NCBI RefSeq assembly: GCF_032681285.1
Contig: NZ_CP136336.1
Span: 1,599,001-1,663,000 of the forward strand
Reading direction: 5' to 3'
Length of the DNA stretch: 64,000 bases
From: Piscinibacter gummiphilus
GTDB taxonomy: Bacteria; Pseudomonadota; Gammaproteobacteria; Burkholderiales; Burkholderiaceae_C
In this document: positions 7,781-16,923 of the stretch, piece after piece
How the letters are laid out: each line of letters begins with the position of its first letter
Position numbering within the stretch: the stretch's first letter is position 1
Notes under the pieces: generated by a model
What the model saw: the letters and a program-made list of their open reading frames with translations, nothing else
Told to the model about the DNA's origin: nothing
The model's database searches: none
Made by a program: the position numbers and the translations under genes

Positions 7781-10261
7781 TCAGGCCACGTGGCGATCGC
7801 TTTGTGCGGCAGGTGCGGGCTCGGGTGCCTCGCTGCGGGCGCGCAGGAAATCGAGCACGTCGTCGTTGCGGATCGGCGGCGAGATCAGGAAGCCCTGCAC
7901 CGAGCCGCAGTGGTGCTCGCGCAGCACCTCGACGGCGCGTTCGTCTTCCACGCCTTCGGCGAGGGTCTCCATGCGCAGCGCGTTGGCCATCTCGATGGTG
8001 GCGCGCACGATGGCGCGCGCGTCGGGGCGGGTGACGATCTCGCGCACGAAGCTGCGGTCGATCTTCAGCTGGTCGAACGGGAAGCGGCGCAGGTAGGCGA
8101 GCGAGGAGTAGCCGGTGCCGAAGTCGTCGAGCGCGATGCGCACGCCCAGCTCGCGCAAGGCATGCAGCTTGGCGAGGGTGATGTGGCTGTCGCCCATCAG
8201 CACCGACTCGGTGATCTCGATCTCCAGGCGCTCGGGCGGCAGGCCGCTCGTGGCCAGCGCGTGGGCCACGTCGGCTCGCAGGTCGCGGGCCATCACCTGC
8301 AGCGGCGAGAGGTTGACGGCCACGCGCACCCGGTCGGGCCAGGCGCGCGCCTCCTTGCAGGCCTGGTGCAGCACCCACTTGCCGATGTCGTGGATCATCC
8401 CGGCCTCTTCGGCCACGGGGATGAACTCCTGCGGCGGCACTTCGCCCAGCTCGGGGTGCGTCCAGCGTACGAGGGCCTCGAAGGCGCTCACGCGGTTGTC
8501 GTCGAGACGGATCTGCGGCTGGAAGACAAGGCGCAGCTGCTGGCCGGGGATGGCCTGTCGCAACGCGCGCTCCAGCCCGAGTCGCTTGACCACGCGCGCT
8601 TCCATGCTCTCGGTGTAGAAGCTGAACTGGCCACGCCCGGCGGCCTTGGCGGCGTAGAGGGCGAGGTCGGCGTGCTTGAGCAGCACATCGGCCTCGAGCC
8701 CGTCGCGCGGGGCGAGGGCGATGCCCAGGCTCGCACCGAGCGGCACGGTCACGCCGCCGATCTCGCAGGGTTTGCTCAGCGCATACAGCACGCGGCCGGC
8801 GACCAGCGCCACCTCGTCGGGCGAGTTGATCTCGCGCACGATGAGGCCGAACTCGTCGCCCCCCAGGCGCGCCACGATGTCGCCGGTGCGGCGCGAGGCT
8901 TCGAGGCGCTGGCCGACCACGCGCAGCAGCATGTCGCCCATGTCGTGGCCGAGGGCGTCGTTCACGGTCTTGAAGCCGTCGAGGTCGAGGCACAGCACCG
9001 CGCATTGCTCGCCGGTCTGGCGCACGCTGTCGAGCGCGTTGTCGAGTTCGATGCGGAAGCGGTGGCGGTTGCTGAGGTTGGTGACGGCGTCGAAGTGGGC
9101 CAGCTGCCACACGTGTTGCTGCGCCTCGCGTGCCGCGGTGACGTTGGCGACCACGCCGCGCCAGCCGCCGCCGTCCACTGGCTTGGCGGTGAGGGACCAC
9201 CACACCGTGCGCTGCGCGAGCCACACCGGCAGCTCGATGTGGCCGAAGGGCGTGCCGTCTTCCAGGTGCTTGGCGAGCTTCTTGAGCGCGGCGGCGCCTT
9301 CGGCCGCGCTGCCGATGGGCAGGCGGCGCTGGCGGCGCGCCAGCACGTCGACCAGCAGCCGGCCTTCGAGGGCGCTCTGCGAGCGGCTGAAAAGCCGCGC
9401 CATGCGGCGCGAGACGCGCACGAGGCGGCCCTCGGCGTCGACTTCCCACAGCACGTCGGCTGCGTTCTGCTCGAAGTCGCGCAGCAGCAGGCCGATGGTC
9501 TCGCGGTGCTCTTCGGCGCGCAGCTCGGCCACCATGCGGGCCTTGAACATGCGCGACCACGACAGCACGCCGTAGAGCATCACCAGCAGATAGGCCAGCA
9601 GCAGCACGGCCAGCGTGCCGGCCGCGTCGGAGCGCAGCTGGCCGAGCGCCACCCCGGCGCCCACCGCCACCAGCAGCGGGAAGGCCGTGCCGGCGCGGCG
9701 GATCGGTGCGAGCGCCGTGGCGCCCGCGCAGACGATGCCGACCGTGATGGCGGTGAGCACGAGGAACTGCGAGGGCGACGCCACCGTGGTGAAGAAGGGC
9801 AGGGGCACGCCCCACAGCAGGCCCAGCACCGTGGCGTGAAGCGTGACGCGGTCGGTGGCCCGGCGCGACGCCTGCGCGGGCGTCGGTGACGCACGACCGC
9901 GCCACCACGCGCGTGCGCCCCAGCACACCGCGAGCAGCACCAGGGCGGCCCAGCCGAGCAGGGCCGGGAGCGGGGCGGTGTCGCGGAAGGTCCAGCACAG
10001 GGTGCTCGCGCCGACGAGGTTGGACACCACCACCACCGGCGTGAGTGTGAGCACCGCCTGCACCTGCATCGCGCGCAGGCGGCCGCGCAGGTCCTTTGCC
10101 GGCGAGCCGGCCAGCTCGGACGCCTCCGCCTCGGTCGGAGGCGCGCTGTCGACGACGGAGACCAGGGTTTCTCGCACGGTGTGACGGGCAGGGCAATGCA
10201 GCGAATGGGCGAGGATTGCCGCTGCCGCGGGCCCGCGCAAGGGCGCGGGCGCACGAGCCAC
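7781..10261 (-). CDS. Membrane GGDEF-EAL cyclic-di-GMP protein
   Basis: An 826-residue protein with about six N-terminal membrane helices (residues 60-215), a PAS-like region (240-370), a GGDEF domain with intact LGGDEFG and an inhibitory RxxD site (RTGD) five residues before it, and an EAL domain with FEALVRW, NLSP and DDFGTGYSS. Both the diguanylate cyclase and phosphodiesterase signatures look complete. The GTG at 10261 is the longest start; another GTG at 10177 removes 28 low-complexity residues and may be the real one. Neither has a clear ribosome binding site. It lies 31 bases upstream of ppx on the same strand and diverges from the hydrolase at 10399. The N-terminal membrane part is probably the sensor; the signal is unknown. 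Confidence 0.9.
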   Translation of the reverse strand: MARAPAPLRGPAAAAILAHSLHCPARHTVRETLVSVVDSAPPTEAEASELAGSPAKDLRGRLRAMQVQAVLTLTPVVVVSNLVGASTLCWTFRDTAPLPALLGWAALVLLAVCWGARAWWRGRASPTPAQASRRATDRVTLHATVLGLLWGVPLPFFTTVASPSQFLVLTAITVGIVCAGATALAPIRRAGTAFPLLVAVGAGVALGQLRSDAAGTLAVLLLAYLLVMLYGVLSWSRMFKARMVAELRAEEHRETIGLLLRDFEQNAADVLWEVDAEGRLVRVSRRMARLFSRSQSALEGRLLVDVLARRQRRLPIGSAAEGAAALKKLAKHLEDGTPFGHIELPVWLAQRTVWWSLTAKPVDGGGWRGVVANVTAAREAQQHVWQLAHFDAVTNLSNRHRFRIELDNALDSVRQTGEQCAVLCLDLDGFKTVNDALGHDMGDMLLRVVGQRLEASRRTGDIVARLGGDEFGLIVREINSPDEVALVAGRVLYALSKPCEIGGVTVPLGASLGIALAPRDGLEADVLLKHADLALYAAKAAGRGQFSFYTESMEARVVKRLGLERALRQAIPGQQLRLVFQPQIRLDDNRVSAFEALVRWTHPELGEVPPQEFIPVAEEAGMIHDIGKWVLHQACKEARAWPDRVRVAVNLSPLQVMARDLRADVAHALATSGLPPERLEIEITESVLMGDSHITLAKLHALRELGVRIALDDFGTGYSSLAYLRRFPFDQLKIDRSFVREIVTRPDARAIVRATIEMANALRMETLAEGVEDERAVEVLREHHCGSVQGFLISPPIRNDDVLDFLRARSEAPEPAPAAQSDRHVA

Positions 10262-10358
10262 AGCCGCCGCGCGAAAAGTGCCGCATTTCGAGGCGGGGCG
10301 CGGCGCCCCCGCAGACGCGGGGTGTGACCCTCGCTGTGCACTGTTTCACGCCGCTTCC

Positions 10359-10364
10359 TAGAAT
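10359..10364 (+). promoter_or_regulatory. -10-like element of the dienelactone hydrolase gene
   Basis: TAGAAT matches the sigma-70 -10 consensus at 5 of 6 positions and stands 35 bases before the start codon at 10399. The -35 is not obvious (a TGTGCA lies 18 bases upstream). Confidence 0.4.
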
Positions 10365-10398
10365 CGCGCGCTCCTTCCACCCCCCTTCGGAGACCCGC

Positions 10399-11271
10399 AT
10401 GCTCAGCAAGGACCTGGACAGCCTCACCCCCAGCCGCGACTTCAACCGCCGCGGCTTCATGCAGACGGCCGTGGGCAGCGGCTTCGCCGCCGCCGTGCTG
10501 CCGGTGACCGCACAGACGATCAAGACCGACACCGCCGGCCTGACCGCAGGCGAGGTGACCATCCCCGTGGGCGACTTCAAGATGCCCGCCTACCGCGCAG
10601 CGCCGGCCGGCAAGACGGGGTTGCCGGTGATCCTCGTGGTGTCGGAGATCTTCGGCGTGCACGAGCACATCGCCGACGTGGCGCGCCGCTTCGCCAAGCT
10701 CGGCTACCTCGCCATCGCACCGGAACTCTTCGTGCGCCAGGGCGATGCCAAGTCGTACACCGAGATCGCCAGGCTGATGAGCGAGGTGATCGCCAAGACA
10801 CCCGACGAGCAGGTGATGCGCGACCTCGACGCCACCGTCGCCTGGGCCCAGGGCCAAGGCGGCGACACGGCGAAGCTTGGCATCACCGGCTTCTGCTGGG
10901 GCGGGCGCATCACCTGGCTCTACACCGCGCACAACCCCGCCGTGAAGGCCGGCGTGGCCTGGTATGGCCGCCTCGTGGGCAACAGCACGCCGCTCACGCC
11001 CACGCACCCGATCGAGGTGGCGGGCAAGCTCCACGGCCCGGTGCTGGGCCTCTATGGCGGCGCCGACACGGGCATCCCGGTTGACACGGTTGATAAGATG
11101 AAAACCGCCTTGAGCCAGGGCAGTGCTGCGGCGAAGAAGTCGGAGTTCGTGGTCTACCCCGACACGCCGCATGCTTTCCACGCCGACTACCGGCCGAGCT
11201 ACCGCAAGGAAGCCGCCGAAGACGGATGGAAGCGCGCGGTGGCGTGGTTCAAGGCAAACGGGGTGGCCTGA
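10399..11271 (+). CDS. Tat-exported dienelactone hydrolase family protein
   Basis: A 290-residue alpha/beta hydrolase. The N-terminus has a twin-arginine signal (NRRGFMQTAVGSGFAAAVLP), so export to the periplasm in folded form is likely. The catalytic triad of the dienelactone hydrolase family is visible: Cys in GFCWGG near 167, Asp in YGGADTGIP near 225, His in DTPHAFHAD near 257. The start was chosen at the ATG after GGAGA (10389-10393). Family members hydrolyse dienelactone in chloroaromatic degradation, but no aromatic pathway genes adjoin, so the substrate is open. A strong terminator follows at 11294. Confidence 0.88.
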   Translation: MLSKDLDSLTPSRDFNRRGFMQTAVGSGFAAAVLPVTAQTIKTDTAGLTAGEVTIPVGDFKMPAYRAAPAGKTGLPVILVVSEIFGVHEHIADVARRFAKLGYLAIAPELFVRQGDAKSYTEIARLMSEVIAKTPDEQVMRDLDATVAWAQGQGGDTAKLGITGFCWGGRITWLYTAHNPAVKAGVAWYGRLVGNSTPLTPTHPIEVAGKLHGPVLGLYGGADTGIPVDTVDKMKTALSQGSAAAKKSEFVVYPDTPHAFHADYRPSYRKEAAEDGWKRAVAWFKANGVA

Positions 11272-11293
11272 AACCCGCTTTGCTCCAGACCGC

Positions 11294-11321
11294 AAGCCGC
11301 GCACGGTGCGCGGCTTTTTTT
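11294..11321 (+). terminator. Rho-independent terminator after the hydrolase gene
   Basis: An 8-base-pair GC stem (11296-11303 with 11307-11314) closes a CGG loop and runs into seven T; two further A-T pairs can form at the base. Only eight bases separate the last T from the ATG of the ZIP gene. Confidence 0.9.
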
Positions 11322-11329
11322 GTGATCCG

Positions 11330-12106
11330 ATGACGCTCCTCTACATCCTCGCGGCCACGCTCGCCGGCGGCCTGCTCTCGGTGCTGATCGCCGCCAGCCT
11401 CACGGTGGGCGTGCTCAGCCGCGTGGTGCACCACCTGGTGAGCCTGTCGGCGGGCGTGCTGCTGGCCACCGCCCTGCTCAACGTGCTGCCCGAGGCCTTC
11501 GAGAGCAAGGCGAGCCCGCAGGCGCTCTTTGCCACGCTGCTGGCGGGCCTGATCTTCTTCTTCCTGCTGGAGAAGGCCGAGCTCTACCGCCACAGCCACC
11601 ACCACGAGGGCGACGGGCACCACCACCATCACCACTTCGACCAACAGCAGGCCGGCCGCGGCGGCTGGAGCGTGCTGCTGGGCGACAGCATCCACAACTT
11701 CTGCGACGGCGTGATCATCGCGGCCGCCTTCCTCACCGACACACAGGTGGGCATCGTCACCGCGCTGGCGATCATCGCCCACGAGATTCCTCAGGAGGTC
11801 GGCGACTACATCGTGCTGCTCAATGCGGGCCTGAGCCGCTCGAAGGCGCTGCTCTACAACGCGATGTCAGGCCTCGCGGCGGTGGCGGGCGGGGTGCTCG
11901 GCTACTTCATCGTCGGCCCGTGGGTCGACCTGTTCCCGTATCTGCTCGTGGTGGCGTCGAGCAGCTTCATCTACGTGGCGGTGGCCGACCTCATCCCGCA
12001 ACTGCAGCACCGCCTGTCGATGCGCGACACCCTCGCCCAGCTGGCGTGGCTGGCGGTGGGCATGGTGACGATCGCGCTGGTGGTGAAGGGGCTGCATCAC
12101 CACTGA
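11330..12106 (+). CDS. ZIP-family divalent metal transporter
   Basis: A 258-residue inner-membrane protein with about eight helices. Transmembrane signature residues are in DSIHNFCDGV (helix IV) and AHEIPQEVGDY (helix V), the metal-binding histidine and acidic positions of ZIP proteins. A histidine-rich cytoplasmic loop (HSHHH and a six-His run near residues 88-104) lies between helices III and IV and is typical of zinc handling. ZIP carriers move Zn2+ or Fe2+ into the cytoplasm. The ATG at 11330 gives the usual short N-terminus, but no ribosome binding site precedes it and a terminator sits immediately upstream. Confidence 0.9.
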   Translation: MTLLYILAATLAGGLLSVLIAASLTVGVLSRVVHHLVSLSAGVLLATALLNVLPEAFESKASPQALFATLLAGLIFFFLLEKAELYRHSHHHEGDGHHHHHHFDQQQAGRGGWSVLLGDSIHNFCDGVIIAAAFLTDTQVGIVTALAIIAHEIPQEVGDYIVLLNAGLSRSKALLYNAMSGLAAVAGGVLGYFIVGPWVDLFPYLLVVASSSFIYVAVADLIPQLQHRLSMRDTLAQLAWLAVGMVTIALVVKGLHHH

Positions 12107-12119
12107 CGCCCAAGGGAAC

Positions 12120-12554
12120 TCAGCGCACCACCAAGACGGGGATGTTGGTGTGTGTCAGTACCTTCTGTGTCTCGCTGCCCAGCAGCAACGCCGTCACGCC
12201 GCGGCGGCCGTGCGAGGCCATCACGATCAGGTCGCACTCGTGGCGCTTGGCGTGGTCGATGATGGCTTCCCAGGGGTGCAGGGCTTCAACCGTCTGTGCG
12301 TCGCACTGCAGGCCACTCAGCTCGGCGGTGTCTCGCACTTCCTTCACCCGCGCGGCGGCGATGCGCTCCTGCGCGTCGAAGAACTCCTGCGGTGGCGTGG
12401 GCTGCATCTCGGAGATCGCGCTGTAGGGGAAGGGTTCCTTCACGCTCAGGGTGTACAGCTTCGCGTTGACGGACTTGGCCAGCGCCACCGCGGAGGCCAG
12501 GGCCTTCTTGGTGATGTCCGAGCCGTCGGTGGGAACCAGGATGCGCTTGAACAT
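12120..12554 (-). CDS. UspA-family universal stress protein
   Basis: A 144-residue single Usp domain: MFKRILVPTDGSDITKKAL at the start and the ATP-binding G-x2-G-x9-GS motif near the end (SHGRRGVTALLLGSETQKVL). This type binds ATP and is induced under growth arrest. It is convergent with the ZIP gene (13 bases apart) and may be the last gene of the leftward Rieske-exporter-sulfurtransferase run, although a 99-base gap separates it. Client or partner unknown. Confidence 0.93.
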   Translation of the reverse strand: MFKRILVPTDGSDITKKALASAVALAKSVNAKLYTLSVKEPFPYSAISEMQPTPPQEFFDAQERIAAARVKEVRDTAELSGLQCDAQTVEALHPWEAIIDHAKRHECDLIVMASHGRRGVTALLLGSETQKVLTHTNIPVLVVR

Positions 12555-12653
12555 GATCAGCTCCAGTGGCGAACGGAGGCGTTCGGCGCGAACTTATCCC
12601 CGCCGCGGAGGGCGGTCAACCGTGCTGAGCTGCGAGCTGGCGTAGGTCAACGC

Positions 12654-13496
12654 CTACGGGGCGGCGCCTTGCACCATCGGGCGGGACGGGTCGCTGCACC
12701 ACTCGCTCCACGAGCCGGCGTACAGGCGTGAACGGCCGAAGCCGGCCACTTCCATCGCGAGCAGGTTGTGGCAGGCGGTGACGCCGGAGCCGCACAGGTG
12801 CACCACCGGGCGGTCGTCGGTGACGAGGGCGTCGAACTCGCGCCGGAGCTGGTCGGCGGGCTTGAAGCGGCCGTCGGGCTGGAGGTTGTCCTTGAAGAAG
12901 CGGTTCAGCGCGCCGGGGATGTGGCCGGCGACGGGGTCGAGCGGCTCCACGTCGCCGCGGTATCGCTCGGGCGCGCGGGCATCGAGCATCAGCACCTCGC
13001 CGAGGCGGGGTTGCAGCTGGGCGGCGTCGATGCGGGGCATTGCCGGAGGGAGGTCGGGGTACGGGGCTGCGGGCTGCGCGGCGTTGGTGTCGGCCGTCAC
13101 CGCGCCACCGGCGGCTTGCCACGCCGGCAGGCCGCCATCGAGCACCGCCATCTCGTCATGGCCCATCCAGCGCAGCACCCACCAGGCGCGCACGGCGAAC
13201 ATGCCGCCCTGGCGGTCGTAGGCGACGACCGGGGTACCGGGGGTGATGCCCACGCTGCCCATCCACCCGGCATAGGCCGTGCGGTCGCGCAGCGGGTGGC
13301 GGCCGTTGCGGCCGGTCTTGGCGGCCGACAGATCGCGGTCGAGGTGGGCGTAGCGGGCGCCCGGCAGGTGGGCTTCGGCGTAAGCCCGCTCGCCGGCTGA
13401 GGTGTCGGCGAGGTCGAAGCTGCAATCGAGCAGCACGGTGTCTTGGCGGCGGGCGAGCAGTTCCTGCAGGTCGGCGGCGCTGATCAACGGGTGCAT
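12654..13496 (-). CDS. Thiosulfate/3-mercaptopyruvate sulfurtransferase
   Basis: A 280-residue protein of two rhodanese domains. The catalytic loop is CGSGVTA near residue 236, the form typical of 3-mercaptopyruvate sulfurtransferase (SseA) rather than thiosulfate rhodanese. The N-terminal domain (ISAADLQELL to LDGGLPAWQAAGG) is the inactive half. It transfers sulfur from mercaptopyruvate to thiols or cyanide. It starts 4 bases after the exporter stop and so shares its transcript. Confidence 0.9.
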   Translation of the reverse strand: MHPLISAADLQELLARRQDTVLLDCSFDLADTSAGERAYAEAHLPGARYAHLDRDLSAAKTGRNGRHPLRDRTAYAGWMGSVGITPGTPVVAYDRQGGMFAVRAWWVLRWMGHDEMAVLDGGLPAWQAAGGAVTADTNAAQPAAPYPDLPPAMPRIDAAQLQPRLGEVLMLDARAPERYRGDVEPLDPVAGHIPGALNRFFKDNLQPDGRFKPADQLRREFDALVTDDRPVVHLCGSGVTACHNLLAMEVAGFGRSRLYAGSWSEWCSDPSRPMVQGAAP

Positions 13497-13500
13497 GGGC

Positions 13501-14403
13501 TCAGCTTTCGGTGGGGGTGGTGGTGTCCTTGAACGCGGTGCGGCTGCGCAGCAGCGTAGCGCCGAGGCCTGAAGCGACGATGAAGCACATGCCCAGCACC
13601 GCCATCCAGGTGATCTTGTCGTGGAAGAGCAGCGCGCCGTAGATGAACGAGAAGGCGATGCCGAGGTACTGCAGGCTCGCGTTGACGAGCGGCCGACCCA
13701 CGCCGTAGGCGCGCGTCATCATCATCTGCGCCACGGTGGCGAGCACGCCCACGGCGAGCAGCAGTGCGGGGCCTTGCCAGGTGGTGTGGGTCGTCAACCC
13801 GCCGCTTGCGAGCGTGGTGACGAGGCCCAGCAGCATGCCGCCGAGCGAGAAGTAGAAGACGATGCGGTACACCGGTTCGCCTGCGCGGCCGAGCGCCGTG
13901 ACCTGCAGGTAGGCGGTGGCCGCGAGCACGCCCGACATCAGCCCGATCAGGCCGTGCCAAAGCTGGTTCTGCTCGATGGTCGGTCGCAGGATCAGCGCCA
14001 CGCCGATGAATCCCAGCAGCACGGTGGCGACCAGCCGGCCGTCGACCTTCGAGGTGCCCAGCATCACCGCCCCGCCGATGAGGAAAAGCGCCATCCACAC
14101 CGACGACATGTAGTTGAGCGTCATGGCCGTGGCCAGCGGCAGGTTGCCGATGGCGTAGAACCAGAGGCCCAGCGCAAAGACGCCGCTCACGCTGCGCCAG
14201 AAGTGCATCGCCGGTACCGCGGTGCGCAGCGTGCCGCCCTGGCGTCTGGCGACGAGAAACAGCACGACGGCGCCGACCATGCCGCGGTAGAAGACGATTT
14301 CCGCCGTGCCGTAGAGCTCGGATGCGAGCTTCACGCACACGCTCATGGTGGCGAAGAGGAAGGACGCCAGCACCATCAGCGCCGGCGCGGAGAGTCCTCG
14401 CAT
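13501..14403 (-). CDS. EamA/DMT-superfamily transporter
   Basis: A 300-residue protein with ten predicted helices in two EamA repeats (first MVLASFLFATMSVCVKLASE, second starting near residue 150). Such carriers export amino acids or other metabolites across the inner membrane. The ATG at 14403 shares one base with the TGA of the Rieske oxygenase gene (TGATG), so the two are translationally coupled, suggesting export linked to the oxygenase substrate. The substrate cannot be read from sequence. Confidence 0.87.
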   Translation of the reverse strand: MRGLSAPALMVLASFLFATMSVCVKLASELYGTAEIVFYRGMVGAVVLFLVARRQGGTLRTAVPAMHFWRSVSGVFALGLWFYAIGNLPLATAMTLNYMSSVWMALFLIGGAVMLGTSKVDGRLVATVLLGFIGVALILRPTIEQNQLWHGLIGLMSGVLAATAYLQVTALGRAGEPVYRIVFYFSLGGMLLGLVTTLASGGLTTHTTWQGPALLLAVGVLATVAQMMMTRAYGVGRPLVNASLQYLGIAFSFIYGALLFHDKITWMAVLGMCFIVASGLGATLLRSRTAFKDTTTPTES

Positions 14404-15530
14404 CAAGCTTTGAAGTTCATCGTGCGCCGGTACCAGGCATGGAACTCTTCCATTCCGTCTTCCATCGGCGACTGGTAGGGGCCGGTTTCGTTGTCGCCGC
14501 GTTCCCACAGCGCCTTGCGGCCCGCGTCCATGCGCAGCGCGATCTCGTCGTCCTCGACGCAGGTTTCCAGGTAGGCGGCCTGCTGGGCTTCGACGAACTC
14601 GCGCTCGAAGGCGGTGATCTCCTCGGGGTAGAAGAACTCGACCACGTTGAGCGTCTTCTGCGGGCCCTTGGGGTAGAGCGTGGACACGACGAGCACGTGC
14701 GGGTACCACTCGACCATGATGTTCGGGTAGTAGGTGAGCCAGATCGCGCCCTGCTTCGGGGGCTGTCCGTCGCGGAACTTGAGCACTGCCTCGTGCCACT
14801 TGAGGTAGGTGGCCGAGCCGGCCTTGGCGAAGCCCTTGTTCACGCCCACCGTCTGCACCGAGTGGTGGCGGCCGAACTCCCACGCCAGGTCGTCGCAGGT
14901 CACGAACTGCGAGAGGCCGGGGTGGAAGGGGCCGACGTGGTAGTCCTCGAGGTATACCTCGATGAAGGTCTTCCAGTTGTAGTCGCACTCGTGCATGTGC
15001 ACCTTGTCGAGCACGTAGCCGCTGAAGTCGAGGTCGGCGCGGGGGCCGAGTTGCGACAGCTCGGCGGCGATGTCGCGGCCGTTGTCCTCGAACACCATGC
15101 CGTTCCACGTCCGCGTCTTGTAGCGGTTGAGGTGCAGGCAGGGGTCCTGCTGGAAATGCGGGGCGCCGATGAGCTGGCCCTTGAGGTCGTAAGTCCAGCG
15201 GTGCAGCGGGCAGACGATGTTGGCCCCGGTGTGGCCGCGGCCTTTCATCATCACCGCCTGGCGGTGGCGGCAGACGTTGGAGATCAGCTCCACGCCCTGG
15301 GCGGTGCGCACCAGGGCGCGGCCTTCGCCTTCCTGCGGCAGGGCGTAGTGGTCGCCGACCTCCGGCACGGCGAGTTCGTGCCCGAGGTAGCGCGGGCCGT
15401 GCTGGAAGATCAGCTCCAACTCGCGGCGATGCAGGTCGTCGTCGAAGTAGGCGGAGACGGGGAGCTGGAGGCGGGGTTGCTCCAGGCGAGAGGGTCCCAG
15501 AGCGGGGAGAGCAAGGCTCAGGTCAGACAT
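14403..15530 (-). CDS. Rieske non-heme iron oxygenase, catalytic subunit (substrate unknown)
   Basis: A 375-residue ring-hydroxylating-type oxygenase. The Rieske cluster ligands are CRH and CPLH 17 residues apart (about residues 88-111), and the mononuclear iron site is in EVYLEDYHVGPFHP near 190-203 within the C-terminal SRPBCC domain. Such alpha subunits act on aromatic acids, choline or betaine-type compounds. No ferredoxin reductase gene adjoins, so electrons must come from a partner elsewhere. It is the first gene of a leftward operon with an EamA exporter and a sulfurtransferase, an arrangement I do not know as a described pathway. Confidence 0.85.
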   Translation of the reverse strand: MSDLSLALPALGPSRLEQPRLQLPVSAYFDDDLHRRELELIFQHGPRYLGHELAVPEVGDHYALPQEGEGRALVRTAQGVELISNVCRHRQAVMMKGRGHTGANIVCPLHRWTYDLKGQLIGAPHFQQDPCLHLNRYKTRTWNGMVFEDNGRDIAAELSQLGPRADLDFSGYVLDKVHMHECDYNWKTFIEVYLEDYHVGPFHPGLSQFVTCDDLAWEFGRHHSVQTVGVNKGFAKAGSATYLKWHEAVLKFRDGQPPKQGAIWLTYYPNIMVEWYPHVLVVSTLYPKGPQKTLNVVEFFYPEEITAFEREFVEAQQAAYLETCVEDDEIALRMDAGRKALWERGDNETGPYQSPMEDGMEEFHAWYRRTMNFKA

Positions 15531-15767
15531 GATCCCGAGGTTTCCTTTTGACCGATGGTGAACGTGCCACCCAGGGCCGCAAGCCTCGGGTGGGGCTCAT
15601 CGCTGCGCACGGCGCGGACGGGTTGGGTGCTTGCCTGACCCGGTCATTCAGCGAGGGACGCGGATTGTACCCAGCCATGTCGATGGCCCTTTTGGGGGTA
15701 CGTGGTTGACCTGCATCACCTCTGGCGCTAGGCGTTTGCCGGGGCACGGCCGGGGGTGCCGGCTGAC

Positions 15768-15773
15768 TACAAT
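15768..15773 (+). promoter_or_regulatory. -10-like element of the xseB-ispA-dxs operon
   Basis: TACAAT matches the -10 consensus at 5 of 6 positions, 20 bases before the xseB ATG, giving a very short leader. No good -35 at 17 bases. The rest of the 262-base region between the divergent Rieske and xseB genes shows no gene. Confidence 0.45.
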
Positions 15774-15792
15774 CCCGGCTTTGCGCACCAAG

Positions 15793-16035
15793 ATGGCCAA
15801 GACCCCTCCCACCCCGCCTGCCAGCCCGGCGCCTGCGACTTACGAAGATGCCTTGGCCGAGCTGGAAGCCCTGGTGGCGGCCATGGAAGGCGGGCAGCTC
15901 CCGCTCGATGCCCTGTTGCAGAACTACCGCCGTGGCGCCGACCTGCTCAATTACTGCCGCGAGCGGCTCGATGCGGTCGAGCAGCAGGTGAAAGTGCTCG
16001 AAGAGGGCCAACTCAAGCCGTGGAAGAACGAATGA
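15793..16035 (+). CDS. xseB: Exodeoxyribonuclease VII small subunit
   Basis: An 80-residue helical protein with the family block [32 protein letters not shown] cut here as YEDALAELE and LEEGQLKPW, the standard XseB signatures. It binds XseA, which is encoded elsewhere. The start is the ATG at 15793; longer in-frame extensions are rejected because the family is about 70-85 residues. Its TGA overlaps the ispA ATG. Position before ispA and dxs is widely conserved in proteobacteria. Confidence 0.92.
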   Translation: MAKTPPTPPASPAPATYEDALAELEALVAAMEGGQLPLDALLQNYRRGADLLNYCRERLDAVEQQVKVLEEGQLKPWKNE

Positions 16036-16922
16036 TCGCGGTTGATTTCGAATCGTGGTGCCGCGCCCAACTGGACACGGTCGAATCCGCCCTGTCGGCC
16101 TGGGTGCCGCTGCAGGCGCCTGCCGGCCTCGGCCAGGCCATGCGCTATGGCGTGCTCGACGGCGGCAAGCGCCTGCGCCCCTTGCTGGTGCTGGCCGCAG
16201 CCGAAGCGGTGAACGGCAGCGATGGCGAGGCGGCCCTGCGCGCTGCATGCGCCGTGGAGCTGATCCACGCCTACTCACTGATCCACGACGACATGCCCTG
16301 CATGGACAACGACGTGCTGCGCCGTGGCAAGCCCACCGTGCACGTGCAGTTCGGCGAAGCCCAGGCCATGCTGGCCGGTGACGCCATGCAGGCGCTGGCC
16401 TTCGAGGTGCTGACGCCGGAGCAGGGCGTGCCGGCCGTGTTGCAGGCCCGCCTGTGCGCCTTGCTGGCGCGCTCGGCCGGCCACGCCGGCATGGCCGGCG
16501 GCCAGGCCATCGACCTCGCCAGCATCGGCGTCACGCTCGACGAACAATCGCTGCGCGACATGCACCACCGCAAGACCGGCGCCCTGCTGCAGGGCAGCGT
16601 GCTGATGGGGGCGGCCTGCGGCCAAGCCAGCCCCGCGGCGTGGCTGGCGCTCGCCGACTATGGCGACGCGATCGGCCTGGCCTTTCAGGTGGTCGACGAC
16701 ATCCTCGACGTGACCCAGGCGTCTGAAACCCTGGGCAAGACCGCTGGCAAAGACCAGCACGCGAACAAACCCACCTACGTGTCGGTGCTGGGCCTCGATG
16801 CGGCCCGGCAGCACGCCCGCGAGTTGCGCGAGAAGGCGCTCGCGGCGCTGTCACGCAGCCACCTGCCAGACGTGCAGCGGCTGACCGACCTCGCCAACAA
16901 AGTGGTGGACAGGGACTGCTGA
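16032..16922 (+). CDS. ispA: Farnesyl diphosphate synthase
   Basis: A 296-residue short-chain prenyl synthase that condenses isopentenyl and dimethylallyl diphosphate to farnesyl diphosphate for quinones and undecaprenol. The first aspartate-rich motif is DDMPCMDND near 92-100, the second DDILD near 222, with GGKRLRP near 43 and the [10 protein letters not shown] block near 241. The ATG overlaps the xseB stop (ATGA), and dxs follows one base after the stop, so the three are a single operon. Confidence 0.95.
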   Translation: MIAVDFESWCRAQLDTVESALSAWVPLQAPAGLGQAMRYGVLDGGKRLRPLLVLAAAEAVNGSDGEAALRAACAVELIHAYSLIHDDMPCMDNDVLRRGKPTVHVQFGEAQAMLAGDAMQALAFEVLTPEQGVPAVLQARLCALLARSAGHAGMAGGQAIDLASIGVTLDEQSLRDMHHRKTGALLQGSVLMGAACGQASPAAWLALADYGDAIGLAFQVVDDILDVTQASETLGKTAGKDQHANKPTYVSVLGLDAARQHARELREKALAALSRSHLPDVQRLTDLANKVVDRDC

Positions 16923-16923
16923 C

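Noticed and set aside
7746..10580. 944-codon minus-strand frame and 699-codon plus-strand frame over the GGDEF-EAL gene
   Set aside because: Both are out of frame with the recognisable GGDEF and EAL domains and have compositions of shadow frames.
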